Shown here piece after piece: positions 23,528-31,575 of a stretch of DNA of 32,084 nucleotides. Location of the stretch: assembly GCA_944326615.1 (NCBI GenBank), contig CALVEO010000023.1, positions 1 through 32,084 on the forward strand. The letters run 5' to 3'. The notes under the pieces were generated by a model. It saw nothing but the letters and a program-made list of their open reading frames with translations, ran no database searches and was not told the DNA's origin. Both the position numbers and the translations under genes were made by a program. The DNA comes from Candidatus Gastranaerophilales bacterium. Its GTDB lineage: Bacteria; Cyanobacteriota; Vampirovibrionia; Gastranaerophilales; Gastranaerophilaceae. The stretch's first letter is position 1. Each line of letters opens with the position of its first letter.

Positions 23528-24890
23528 AGTATCTTTCAAGATATCTATCAATTTCCCATTGAGAAACATAAGTTCTGAATGAATCCCATTCTTTTTTCTT
23601 TGCTGAGAGAAATTCATTAAATATATGCTCGCCAAGTGCAGCACGTGATACTAAGGATTTATCAAAATAATCAAGAGCTTCTGCAAGACTTCCCGGGAGC
23701 GCATCAATTCTTTGTTTTTTACGTTCTTTGCTTGTTAATTTGTAAATATTACTTTCAACAGGCGCCGGCGGGTCAATTTTGTTTCTGACGCCGTCAAGGC
23801 AGGCTTCCAGAATTGCTGCAAACGCAAGATAAGGGTTGCATGCAGGATCTGGCGAACGAAGTTCTACACGTGTAGAACTCCCTCGTTTTGCAGGAACTCT
23901 TAAAAGCGCACTTCTGTTAGCTAAAGACCAAGCCAGATATACAGGAGCCTCGTATCCGGGAACAAGGCGTTTAAAACTGTTTACTGTGGGATTTAAAATT
24001 GCCGTAATGCTTTTTACATGTTTTAACATTCCGCCGATTGAATATTTAGCAATATCTGATAATTGATATTCTGCTTTTTCATCAAAGAATGCATTTTTTC
24101 CGTCTTTGAAAAGTGAAACGTTGCAGTGCATTCCGGAACCGTTTATTCCGTAAATGGGTTTTGGCATAAATGTAGCATGAAGGTTATGTTTTGCGGCAAT
24201 TGCCTTGACAGCTACCTTGAATGTTGCAACATTATCGGCAGCAGTCAGGATATCAGCGTATCTGAAATCTATTTCGTGCTGTCCGTCTGCAACTTCGTGA
24301 TGTGATGCTTCTATGTCAAAGCCCATTTCTTGCAGAGTTAAAACAATATCAGAGCGGATGTCTTCACCTAAATCTTCAGGGCCTACATCATAGTAACCTG
24401 CGCTGTCCTGTGTAAATGTTGTAACGTTGCCGTCTTTGTCTTTTGAAAATAGGAAAAATTCGGCTTCCGGGCCTACATTCATGGAAAGTCCCATTTTTTC
24501 GGCTTCTTTCATAACTCTTTTTAAATTACATCTTGGACATCCTTCAAACGGTGTTCCATCTGCGTTATAAATATCACAAATTAATCTTGCAGAATTTACG
24601 CCATCTGCTCCTCGCCATGGAAGTATTTGAAAAGAATTTTTGTCAGGATGGAAAAACATATCAGATGTTTCAATGCTTCTAAAGCCTTTAATAGATGAGC
24701 CGTCAAGCATAATTTCATTATTCAAGGCTTTTTCAATATGTTGTGAAGGAATGGTCATATTTTTTACCTGACCGTTTATGTCAACGAACTGTAATTTGAT
24801 AAATTTGATATTGTAGTCTTTAATAAAGCCTTTAATATCTTCTTCAGTAAACTGTTTGTTGTCTAACCTGGTGTGCATAAATTCTTTCAT
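23526..24890 (-). CDS. glnA: Glutamine synthetase, type I
   Basis: ATP-dependent synthesis of glutamine from glutamate and ammonium; the main nitrogen-assimilation enzyme. 454 aa, the length of GSI. Motifs: LDGSSIKGF (about residues 62-70), EAEFFLF, HHEVADGQHEIDFRY, NGSGMHCNVSLF, RVPAKRGSSTRVELRSPDPACNPYLAF. The tail region reads NIYKLTSKERKKQRIDALPG rather than the NLYDLPPEE of adenylylated enterobacterial GS, so it looks like a GSI-alpha enzyme not controlled by adenylylation (inference). The ATG at 24890 has AAAGGAAAGAGGT upstream. Single-gene unit with its own promoter. Confidence 0.97.
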   Translation of the reverse strand: MKEFMHTRLDNKQFTEEDIKGFIKDYNIKFIKLQFVDINGQVKNMTIPSQHIEKALNNEIMLDGSSIKGFRSIETSDMFFHPDKNSFQILPWRGADGVNSARLICDIYNADGTPFEGCPRCNLKRVMKEAEKMGLSMNVGPEAEFFLFSKDKDGNVTTFTQDSAGYYDVGPEDLGEDIRSDIVLTLQEMGFDIEASHHEVADGQHEIDFRYADILTAADNVATFKVAVKAIAAKHNLHATFMPKPIYGINGSGMHCNVSLFKDGKNAFFDEKAEYQLSDIAKYSIGGMLKHVKSITAILNPTVNSFKRLVPGYEAPVYLAWSLANRSALLRVPAKRGSSTRVELRSPDPACNPYLAFAAILEACLDGVRNKIDPPAPVESNIYKLTSKERKKQRIDALPGSLAEALDYFDKSLVSRAALGEHIFNEFLSAKKKEWDSFRTYVSQWEIDRYLERY

Positions 24891-24928
24891 TCAGACCTCT
24901 TTCCTTTTCAAATAAAAATTACTTTTTT

Positions 24929-24957
24929 ATTAGAATACGTTTTTAAAAAAAGGTCAA
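24929..24957 (-). promoter_or_regulatory. glnA promoter
   Basis: Minus strand TTGACC (24957-24952), 17-base spacer, TCTAAT (24934-24929). About 30 bases of leader before the ATG. No operator recognised. Confidence 0.6.
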
Positions 24958-25340
24958 TAGTTTTTATATAAAGATTAAGTAAAGAAGCGTACACAGGCTT
25001 ATTTTGCGTCAATGAATGTTTTTCTAAAAATAGTGTTAATTTTATTGAAAACAGGGAATATAATAATTACAAAGGGAGGTACGGGAAAGATTTTAGATAA
25101 AAATTTGTAGTTTTATGATTAATTTTTAGAAATTAATCTATAAAAAGGCTTTTTAATTCAGCTTTACAGAACTTTGTAAACTTTTGTAAAGAAATAAATC
25201 GGATATAGCAATTATATACTTCAAAAATACTTTATTAATATGTAAGCAATAAATGCTAAATATGAGGAATTAAATAAACACGAGACATATACACACTAAC
25301 TATTTACACTACCTACTACACACTAACCTTCTACACACGA
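24958..25340. other. AT-rich spacer upstream of glnA
   Basis: No gene that I can support. An isolated AAAGGGAGGT (25071-25080) has no start codon at a useful distance. From 25286 to 25338 there is a 53-base stretch without any G that contains TACACACTAAC twice; it leads directly into two hairpins and a T-run and may be the body of a small + strand RNA. Confidence 0.5.
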
Positions 25341-25391
25341 GGAATTACTAAAAAGAATTCCGAACTCTATCGAAAGATAGGGTTTTTTTTT
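25341..25391 (+). terminator. Double hairpin and intrinsic terminator of an unknown + strand RNA
   Basis: GGAATT/AATTCC (25341-25346, 25356-25361), then AACTCTATC-GAAA-GATAGGGTT with nine T (83-91 of this line). The second is a 9-bp stem (one T-G pair) with a GAAA loop. Both neighbouring genes are on the other strand, so this must end a separate + strand transcript or be fortuitous. Confidence 0.65.
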
Positions 25392-25392
25392 C

Positions 25393-25497
25393 GAGCGTGC
25401 CGCTCGACCCGTCACTTAGATGTTGCGTAAAACTTTTTCAACCTAAACTAAAGAAGGAGCGTGCCGCTCGACCTGCGACTTAGAGGTTGAGTAAAAT
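25393..25497. repeat. Imperfect direct repeat with GAGC-GCTC hairpins
   Basis: GAGCGTGCCGCTCGACC followed by a similar tail (CACTTAGATGTTG and GACTTAGAGGTTG) occurs at 25394-25424 and 25456-25487. The GAGCGTGCCGCTC hairpin is the inverse of GAGCGGCACGCTC at 23276-23288. The second copy overlaps the GH38 stop codon, so the last codons of that gene lie in repeat sequence. Confidence 0.75.
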
Positions 25498-27567
25498 AAT
25501 TGGTTGAAAGACCATGTCAATATATTTTTGATAATCTTCCGGAGCAAAAAATCCGACTGAAAATTCCGCACAATTATAGCCTAGCTGCTGGGCTTCGGGA
25601 ACTTCTATCGGCGGACCTGCAGGAGTTGAACGTGACGGGTTTTTAGGGTTGGAAATTATGCCTGTACTGCGTAAAAGCGTTACAAGCAACGATTTTTCTT
25701 TTACTTCATATTCTGTCAAGCCTTTTGTTATAACCCCGAAGCCTTGCGTACCGACATATCTCTGCATCGGTGCAAAATTTGTTTTAACTTCAATTCCTCT
25801 CACTTTTGGCAGGTGCTTTCTCATATCATATTCAGGGTCAAATTTTCTGTGTATTATTGTATTCAAATCTTCCGAAAAAGTTTCCGTAACAGGTGATTTC
25901 AGGTTAAATTTTATCTGCCAGAGCTTGTTTTTAAGCTTATTATCCCATTCTATCTTAAAGTTTACAAGTTCTCCCTGAACTTCTACATGAACATCAAAGA
26001 AGCTCGTTTTTATTATATTATTTTTGAAAGAATATATTTCTGCTTTTTCGCCTTTGTCATCTTCTACGGCGCCGAAATTGTAGGTATCGCCGTCATCTTG
26101 AAAACGGACAAATTCCATAGAAATTCTAATATCTTTGAAATTATTAGCGTTCTGTTTGTCTTGCTTTTCCCCCTCCTGGAAATCTTCTTGCTGCGCCCGC
26201 ATTAAACAGGCATGCTCCGCTTTAACCTTCTGCGGGCTTGCGCAGATTTCGGTCCTCCCTCCGGGGGAGGACATGGATTTTAATGGGGCGATATATATTT
26301 TGCCGTTTTTGACTTCAAAATTAATCTCAGGTTTTACGGCAGGTGAGTATTTAAGTGTATAAATGTCTGTAAAATCTTCTGTTACAGGAATTTTTTGAGT
26401 GTCATAGAGAAGCGGATTTTCAACACCAAAGTTTTTTGAGATAACCTTGTATTCAGGCAGGAGATCTTTGCTTTCCATTATTGGAGTTTTGAAATTGTAT
26501 CTAAGCCTTAATTCTTCAATAATTGTGTTGGCGATTTGTATAATTTTTTCATAGCGTGTATTATTTTCCCTGTGGACTAAATCTGTACTACAGCCGTAAA
26601 TCCCGTCGTGTGCCTGATTTTTCAAAAGAAGTTTATACGCATATTCTATAATTGCATCATATTGTGAGCCGTATTTTTTCTGCAGTTTGTTAGCCTGTTC
26701 AAGTAAATATGTACATTTTACGTTGTATTGCTTAAGTTTCATTCTTGCAGAAAATGAGCCTTGAAGAATAAATGTAAGGCTGTTATCTCGAAGTTCATCA
26801 TTCCATTCAAAGGTTTTAAAATTATCTTTTACCAGTTCAAAATATTCAAACGGATTAGATAATTTTATTTCGTAATCTTCAAGCAGACTGTTGACTTTGT
26901 ATATTTGTTCTGTGATATCGGGTTCAACTCCGAGATGATCAGCACCTATTGGCAACAACAAATAATCCTTTGATTTTGCGGCGATTTTATCAAGATTGCC
27001 TTTGAGCCATTCGGCTTTCTGTTCAATGGTTAAAGCCGAAGAAAAAATATCCATAAAATATCCGCGGATAAGATTGACTGTATCAATTCCGTTAAATCTA
27101 AATTCTGACGGTATATCTCCGCATCCTCTCCAGACAACACATTTATCAATGCCGAATTTTTTTAGTAACTGCGGAACATTTTTGCTGTGGCCGAAAGTGT
27201 CCGCAAAATACCCGATAAAATCAGTGCAGCCAAAATCTTTTGCAATTTTTAAACCGATTTCAAGATTTTTTTCAAAAACGGTTCTGTCTGTCAGAAATTC
27301 GTCAATAAGTGTATAAAAAGGGCCTATAAAGAGTTTTTTTTCTGCAATGAATTTCCTGATTAATTTTTCTTTTTCCGGTCTTATTTCTAAATAATCAAGA
27401 AGCGCACCGACCTGTCCGTCAAAATAAAATGACGGAATTTTATTATTTTCAAGAAGTTCAAGAACATTATCAAAAACTCTCAAAAGCCTGAGCCTGAAAA
27501 CTTCAAATTCCCTGTACCATTCCCTATCCCAGTGGGTGTGTAAATATGCAATAACCATTTTTTTCAT
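25480..27567 (-). CDS. Family 38 alpha-mannosidase-like glycoside hydrolase
   Basis: 695 aa from the ATG at 27567; no clear Shine-Dalgarno, and the ATG at 27558 is an alternative. The GH38 N-terminal domain starts at once with HTHWDREWYR (zinc-binding His and Asp). The nucleophile region GYFADTFGHS is near residues 118-127 and NQAHDGIYGCSTD near 320. The middle domain and a GH38 C-terminal domain follow (LLVTLLRSTGIIS, PEAQQLGYNCAEF). It should trim alpha-mannosides. No signal peptide, so it acts in the cytoplasm. About residues 431-468 are a GC-rich, palindromic, repeat-like segment that looks inserted between two structural strands without breaking the frame. Confidence 0.88.
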   Translation of the reverse strand: MKKMVIAYLHTHWDREWYREFEVFRLRLLRVFDNVLELLENNKIPSFYFDGQVGALLDYLEIRPEKEKLIRKFIAEKKLFIGPFYTLIDEFLTDRTVFEKNLEIGLKIAKDFGCTDFIGYFADTFGHSKNVPQLLKKFGIDKCVVWRGCGDIPSEFRFNGIDTVNLIRGYFMDIFSSALTIEQKAEWLKGNLDKIAAKSKDYLLLPIGADHLGVEPDITEQIYKVNSLLEDYEIKLSNPFEYFELVKDNFKTFEWNDELRDNSLTFILQGSFSARMKLKQYNVKCTYLLEQANKLQKKYGSQYDAIIEYAYKLLLKNQAHDGIYGCSTDLVHRENNTRYEKIIQIANTIIEELRLRYNFKTPIMESKDLLPEYKVISKNFGVENPLLYDTQKIPVTEDFTDIYTLKYSPAVKPEINFEVKNGKIYIAPLKSMSSPGGRTEICASPQKVKAEHACLMRAQQEDFQEGEKQDKQNANNFKDIRISMEFVRFQDDGDTYNFGAVEDDKGEKAEIYSFKNNIIKTSFFDVHVEVQGELVNFKIEWDNKLKNKLWQIKFNLKSPVTETFSEDLNTIIHRKFDPEYDMRKHLPKVRGIEVKTNFAPMQRYVGTQGFGVITKGLTEYEVKEKSLLVTLLRSTGIISNPKNPSRSTPAGPPIEVPEAQQLGYNCAEFSVGFFAPEDYQKYIDMVFQPIILLNL
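26165..26274. repeat. In-frame palindromic insertion inside the GH38 gene
   Basis: About 110 bases, clearly richer in G+C than the gene around it. Contains GTCCTCC/GGAGGAC (26252-26258, 26266-26272) and CTGCGC...GCGCAG (26191-26196, 26240-26245) hairpins. The first resembles the CTCCCTCC..GGGGGAGG palindrome of the prepilin loci. The encoded piece (MSSPGGRTEICASPQK and on) looks unlike GH38 sequence. Confidence 0.6.
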
Positions 27568-27608
27568 AATCAATTTTTAACATATTTCTTTATATAGTGC
27601 AAAAATTT

Positions 27609-27625
27609 AACATATATGTTATAAT
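27609..27625 (+). promoter_or_regulatory. Promoter region of locus P3 with palindrome
   Basis: TATAAT (27620-27625) overlaps the end of the perfect palindrome AACATATATGTT (27609-27620). TTAACATA also occurs at 27576-27583. The -35 (near 27597) is poor, so an activator or other factor may bind the TTAACATA sites. AAAGGAG (27644-27650) and the ATG at 27659 follow. Confidence 0.45.
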
Positions 27626-27658
27626 TATAAATGTAAAAAAAATAAAGGAGAGTTAATT

Positions 27659-29283
27659 ATGTTCAAACAAAAAACAAGAGCTTCGGGGGGGGGGCACTTT
27701 TAGCTAACGGAAGGGCTGTAAGTCAAGTTGTTTCCAGTAATGTCATTGCGCATTTATTGCGCAATCTTGGATTTGTCATAAAAAGATCGCGCAACAAGTA
27801 CGCGATGACAGTTCTTAATATTCAATCCCTCGTCTTTTTAGGAGAGGGTGCCAGTATATGTCAGGTATTTATTCAGATAATAGGATACTATGGCAGTAAG
27901 GCAGTAGGACGTATCGTAAAAATTTTCCCTCTCTTTGGAGAGGAATTTATCGGAGGTCAGGAACTCCGGCAGGTAAGAGATCAGGCTGGTTTAGAAGGTA
28001 GGAAGGTAAGAAGATATGAGGGTAGGCTGTTTAAGTTATTAAAAGGCTTATTTTTTGTTCCCCTCGCCCCCTTGGGGAGAGGGTTAGGGAGAGGGGCTAA
28101 CCAGGAAGATAAGTTATATAGCCGCCGGATGATCGGATGTCAAGATATCAAGCTGTTATCGGTGCTACGCACTAAAATAACTTCTTTATTCAACCTGCCT
28201 TCCTGCCCTCTGAACTTCTGTTCTTCTGATAATGACCCTCTCCCCTGCCCTCCCCCGAGGGAGGGGGCATGTGGCGGCTGGAGTGGTCCGCTTTCTTGTA
28301 ATGACAAAACAAGTTCAAGCAAGACTCAGGTGTTGGCTGGAACGGCTACGTTCCATCTCTGTTCTTCTGATTGTTACCCACCCCAGCCCTCCCTAATCAG
28401 GGAGGTAGCGCGTAAAAAGCTCCTGAAACACAGATGTCAATCTGACATTCTTAAGCCCCTGAAACAAGTTCAGGATGACCTGTTTAACTTACTGAAATCG
28501 ACTTATTCACCTATTCACTTATTTACTTATTCACTTCGTAAAAAAGCTGCCTTTACACTCGCCGAAGGTGCTACGCACGTAGTCCACTTTGACAAAATCC
28601 GTCGAGCCGCTTTCACTCTGGCGGAGGTTTTGATTACCTTAGGAATTATTGGCGTGGTGGCTGCAATGACTATGCCTGTTTTGGTTTCTAATTACAGAAA
28701 GCAGGTTGTAGAGACAAGATTGCAAAAATTTTACTCAACTGTCAATCAGGCGATTAAAATGTCAGAAGTAGATAATGGTGATAAGATGTTTTGGACGGCA
28801 GCTGATTCTGATGATTTTTTTAATAAATATTTAAAAAAATATTTGAAATATTTAAAATATGAAAATAAACGTGTAGGTACCTCAAATGACTGGAGATTAA
28901 TTTATTTAACCGATGGAAGTGCTTTCTTATTTGATTTATACGGAGTTTGGGATGACGATGGGGAGCAGACAGTTAAAACAAACGGAGGACACTTTATTTT
29001 CTGTCCTTCTGCCAAAGATTGTGAAAATGGTTCTGAGCGTAATTTATATGGAAGAAAGCAATTTGTATTTGCTTTTTGGCCTAATGAAGATGACTCTAAA
29101 TTTGGTTACCATAAAGGACGTGGTGTCGAACCTTATATGGCACACTGGGATGGTGATGAAGAAAAATTATATACTTCTTCAAAATATGGCTGTAATGAAG
29201 AATCAGGCAATAGTTTATACTGTACTGCGGTAATACAGCACAACGGCTGGAAAATTCCTAAAAATTATCCGTATAGGCTCTAA
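27659..29283 (+). CDS. Mosaic prepilin-type locus P3, phase-OFF as sequenced
   Basis: The ATG at 27659 has AAAGGAG eight bases upstream and codes MFKQKTRAS, then G10 (27685-27694) and a stop after 14 codons. One extra G joins it to the frame open to 29283 (about 541 codons). In the unslipped frame the first start is a TTG at 27757 with no Shine-Dalgarno. No ATG, GTG or TTG lies in frame close before the prepilin motif; the nearest ATG is 28129. About 300 repeat-derived residues precede a doubled motif, AFTLAEGATHV then AFTLAEVLITLGIIGVVAA. A pseudopilin-like body of about 220 residues follows, ending IQHNGWKIPKNYPYRL. Repeat modules match P1 (27695-27930) and P2 (28120-28270) in the same frame. 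Alternative: a decayed gene with start and body separated by repeats. Confidence 0.6.
27685..27694 (+). repeat. Poly-G tract (G10) of locus P3
   Basis: Ten G, 26 bases after the A of the ATG. From the tract onward (CACTTTTAGCT...) the sequence is homologous to P1; upstream of it the two loci are unrelated. Confidence 0.85.
27742..27809. repeat. 68-bp composite palindromic repeat, copy 2
   Basis: Same architecture and length as 261-328, in the equivalent place of locus P3: GTCAT, hairpin TTGCGC/GCGCAA, hairpin TCGCGC/CGCGA, ATGAC. Confidence 0.75.
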
Positions 29284-29292
29284 ATTATATTA

Positions 29293-29325
29293 AAAAAGAG
29301 ATGCTTTTTAGCATCTCTTTTTTTT
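29293..29325. terminator. Terminator between locus P3 and the SLH gene
   Basis: AAAGAGATGC (29295-29304), TTTTTA loop, GCATCTCTTT (29311-29320) and a T-run; A-rich on the left, so it serves both convergent genes. Confidence 0.9.
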
Positions 29326-29330
29326 GTATT

Positions 29331-30476
29331 TTATTCTAAAATCCAGCCGTTTGTAAGATCGACTTTTATGGGCTTAAGAAGTTTTATATAAACAGTATCA
29401 CCAGCTTGAACGTTGAGTTTTTCTCCTTTCAAAACAGCCCTTACAAATTTCATAAACCAGTTTCTGTACTTTGTAACTTCTCCTGCTCCGTTAAACGATA
29501 CAGTCTGATCGTTGTTTGTAGTAAGGAGAGAATTATCTAATACTAAAACTCCGTTTCTCACAAACCATTTCCCTTTTCTTACATCAAGAAGCTGGCCTTT
29601 AAGGGTTGAACCTTTATAAACAAGAATGTATTTATCTTTTGTAATGTAGTTTTCAGGTGCAGCAGCAGAATATATTTCTCCTGGCTGTGAAGTTTGCGAG
29701 CTTATGTATTTTGTTAATTTTACCGGAACTATTGCTCCTGCCGGAATTGTGCCTATGCTCCCTTGTACAAACGCACTTTCAACAACATAGCCGTTCCCGG
29801 TTTTCTTTCTCATAGCTTCTGCAAGTTTTGCATTCGGATTTAATTTTGCCTGTTCCATCATTTCATAAAGAATTGCAGAAACTTCGGCTCTTGTTGCAGG
29901 TCTGTCTGCTTCAATTTTTGCTTTATCCTCTGATGGAATTGTTACAAGCATATTTAAGATTTCAGCTTTGCCTGCCGGAATTAAAAATGATTCAGGAACT
30001 TCATTTATATCTGTATATTTTTTTGAAAGCACTTCTTTTGCTTTGATGTTGCTGATTTGTTCAGTAGTTAAAGCATTAACTGCAACAGTAATTGATTCTG
30101 CGCGTGTTACTGTATCATCCGGCCGGAAGGCTTCACCTTCATCAGGACAGGATATTAAATCAAAATATAATGCCTTTTGAATAGCATCATAAGCCCAGAA
30201 GCCCGGTTCTATATCATTAAATTTTACAGGCTGTGCAATTGTTGTGTGCTCCTGTCCGAGAGCCTTAATAGCCATTGATGCAAATTCAGCTCTGCTGACA
30301 TTGTCGTCAGGCTTGAATGTGCCGTCTGGGTAGCCGACTATTACGCCTTTTTCTGTTAATATTTCAATTTGTTTTGCAGCCCAGTGTTCAGGTGTTACAT
30401 CAGGGTATGCAAATGCCGGAACTGCAAGTACAATTAACGTAATTGCAGATAATAGAACTTTTCCTAAATTTTTCAT
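29331..30476 (-). CDS. S-layer-homology (SLH) domain envelope protein
   Basis: 381 aa with an N-terminal signal peptide (MKNLGKVLLSAITLIVLAVP, cleavage near AFA). SLH-type repeats follow: the first (about 25-70) is textbook (HWAAKQIEIL, GYPDGTFKPDDNVSRAEFA). The second (about 85-130) has FRPDDTVTRAE, and a weaker third (about 150-210) ends in RPATRAEVSAILYEMM. The remaining 170 residues are beta-rich and unassigned (VPVKLTKYISSQTSQPGE, AGDTVYIKLLKPI). SLH proteins in diderms of the cyanobacterial lineage link the outer membrane to the cell wall; here there is no porin barrel, so a periplasmic anchoring role is more likely. Shine-Dalgarno AGGAGAG before the ATG. Confidence 0.88.
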   Translation of the reverse strand: MKNLGKVLLSAITLIVLAVPAFAYPDVTPEHWAAKQIEILTEKGVIVGYPDGTFKPDDNVSRAEFASMAIKALGQEHTTIAQPVKFNDIEPGFWAYDAIQKALYFDLISCPDEGEAFRPDDTVTRAESITVAVNALTTEQISNIKAKEVLSKKYTDINEVPESFLIPAGKAEILNMLVTIPSEDKAKIEADRPATRAEVSAILYEMMEQAKLNPNAKLAEAMRKKTGNGYVVESAFVQGSIGTIPAGAIVPVKLTKYISSQTSQPGEIYSAAAPENYITKDKYILVYKGSTLKGQLLDVRKGKWFVRNGVLVLDNSLLTTNNDQTVSFNGAGEVTKYRNWFMKFVRAVLKGEKLNVQAGDTVYIKLLKPIKVDLTNGWILE

Positions 30477-30586
30477 ACATTAACTCTCCTATAAAATCCT
30501 ACAATTATTATGTTACATGCAAATTCTTATTACGGCAATATTTTGATAAAGTTATGTTACTTTTCCTGTAAACTTTTTTATCATTA

Positions 30587-30615
30587 TAGACAAGGCTTTC
30601 AGATAGGTCTATAAT
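30587..30615 (+). promoter_or_regulatory. Promoter of the YkgJ-type gene
   Basis: TAGACA (30587-30592), 17-base spacer, TATAAT (30610-30615); the ATG at 30639 has GCGGAG upstream. Confidence 0.6.
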
Positions 30616-30638
30616 GTAAATATTCCTGCGGAGTTTTT

Positions 30639-31226
30639 ATGCTTCAAAATTATTTGTTATATTTATCTTTTATAAACGGAAAGCTGGAAAAATTTTTTGA
30701 ACGCCAGAAACCTTATATTATGTGCGAAAAAGGCTGCGGCAAATGCTGTAAAAATGCGCAATTCCCGTTTTCGAAAATTGAATTTGATTTTTTGTTAACA
30801 GGTGTCTGGCGTCTGCCTGTGGAAACTAAGCAGGTAATTTCAAACAATATTGCGAAAGTTCTTGAGCAGCGGGAAAATTTTAAAGGTGAAAAATTCCTTT
30901 ATGACTGTCCGTTTTTGATTAATGATGTTTGCTGTGTTTATCCTTATAGAGGTATTATATGCAGAACATTCGGACTTATGACAAAAGGTGCTGACGGGCG
31001 TATAAAAGTTCCGTTTTGCTGCTTTGAAGGCTATAATTATTCAAACGTAATAGATTTGGAAACAAAAAAAATTTCGGCAAAAAAAGTTAAAGAAAGAGGA
31101 TTTGAGGAAGAACCGCTCGGATTTAATATAAGCTATGAATTTTTAACTGACCCTGATTTTGAAAAAGGTTTTAAATTTGAATTTGGCGAGAAAAAACCGT
31201 TGATTGAATGGTTTATAAAGCAGTGA
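30639..31226 (+). CDS. YkgJ-family Cys-cluster (putative metal-chelating) protein
   Basis: 195 aa. The family motif is complete: C-x3-C-x2-CC (CEKGCGKCC, about residues 29-37), then DCPFL, and CCVYPYRGIICRTFG (about 105-120). The domain is described as zinc- or iron-chelating (PF03692 type); the role is unknown. The N-terminus is hydrophobic (MLQNYLLYLSFI) but too short for a confident membrane segment. Single gene with its own promoter; its stop is 47 bases from the end of the convergent parE-like gene. Confidence 0.85.
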   Translation: MLQNYLLYLSFINGKLEKFFERQKPYIMCEKGCGKCCKNAQFPFSKIEFDFLLTGVWRLPVETKQVISNNIAKVLEQRENFKGEKFLYDCPFLINDVCCVYPYRGIICRTFGLMTKGADGRIKVPFCCFEGYNYSNVIDLETKKISAKKVKERGFEEEPLGFNISYEFLTDPDFEKGFKFEFGEKKPLIEWFIKQ

Positions 31227-31272
31227 TGATATAAATAAACAGTCAGTTTGATTATTGTTGACATAGAGTCTA

Positions 31273-31575
31273 TTACAGTATTGAACAAACTTCTTGATAA
31301 GTCGTTAAAATTCTCAATATTCTTAAAGTTTTGTTATCAATAGTTCTATAAATAATCAAATAATTCCTTTTAACAATATAAAATTTTACATCCAAATATG
31401 TAAAATCTTCTCTTGATTTACCAAGATAAGGATGCTTGCACAAAGTTTTAAATGTTTTATAAAACAATTTTACAAATTTTGTTGCAGCAGTTTTATTGTC
31501 TTTAGCAATATAATCCGACATTATTTCAATGTCATTATATGCTTTACTTGTAATTTCAAGTTCTAAATCATTCAT
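31273..31575 (-). CDS. parE: ParE/RelE-family toxin
   Basis: 100 aa, the usual size. Landmarks of the ParE fold: SKAYNDIEIMSDYIAKDN at the N-terminus, KHPYLGKSREDFTYLDVKFYIVKRNYLIIYRTI, and the late strand TLRILRILTTYQEVCSIL. ParE toxins poison DNA gyrase while RelE-type relatives cut mRNA; the lack of strong RelE catalytic residues favours ParE. It overlaps the antitoxin gene by eight bases, the normal translational coupling. Confidence 0.88.
   Translation of the reverse strand: MNDLELEITSKAYNDIEIMSDYIAKDNKTAATKFVKLFYKTFKTLCKHPYLGKSREDFTYLDVKFYIVKRNYLIIYRTIDNKTLRILRILTTYQEVCSIL

Noticed and set aside
25060-25120. Small gene after the GGGAGGT sequence near 25075
   Set aside because: No start codon lies at a suitable distance and every nearby frame closes within a few codons.
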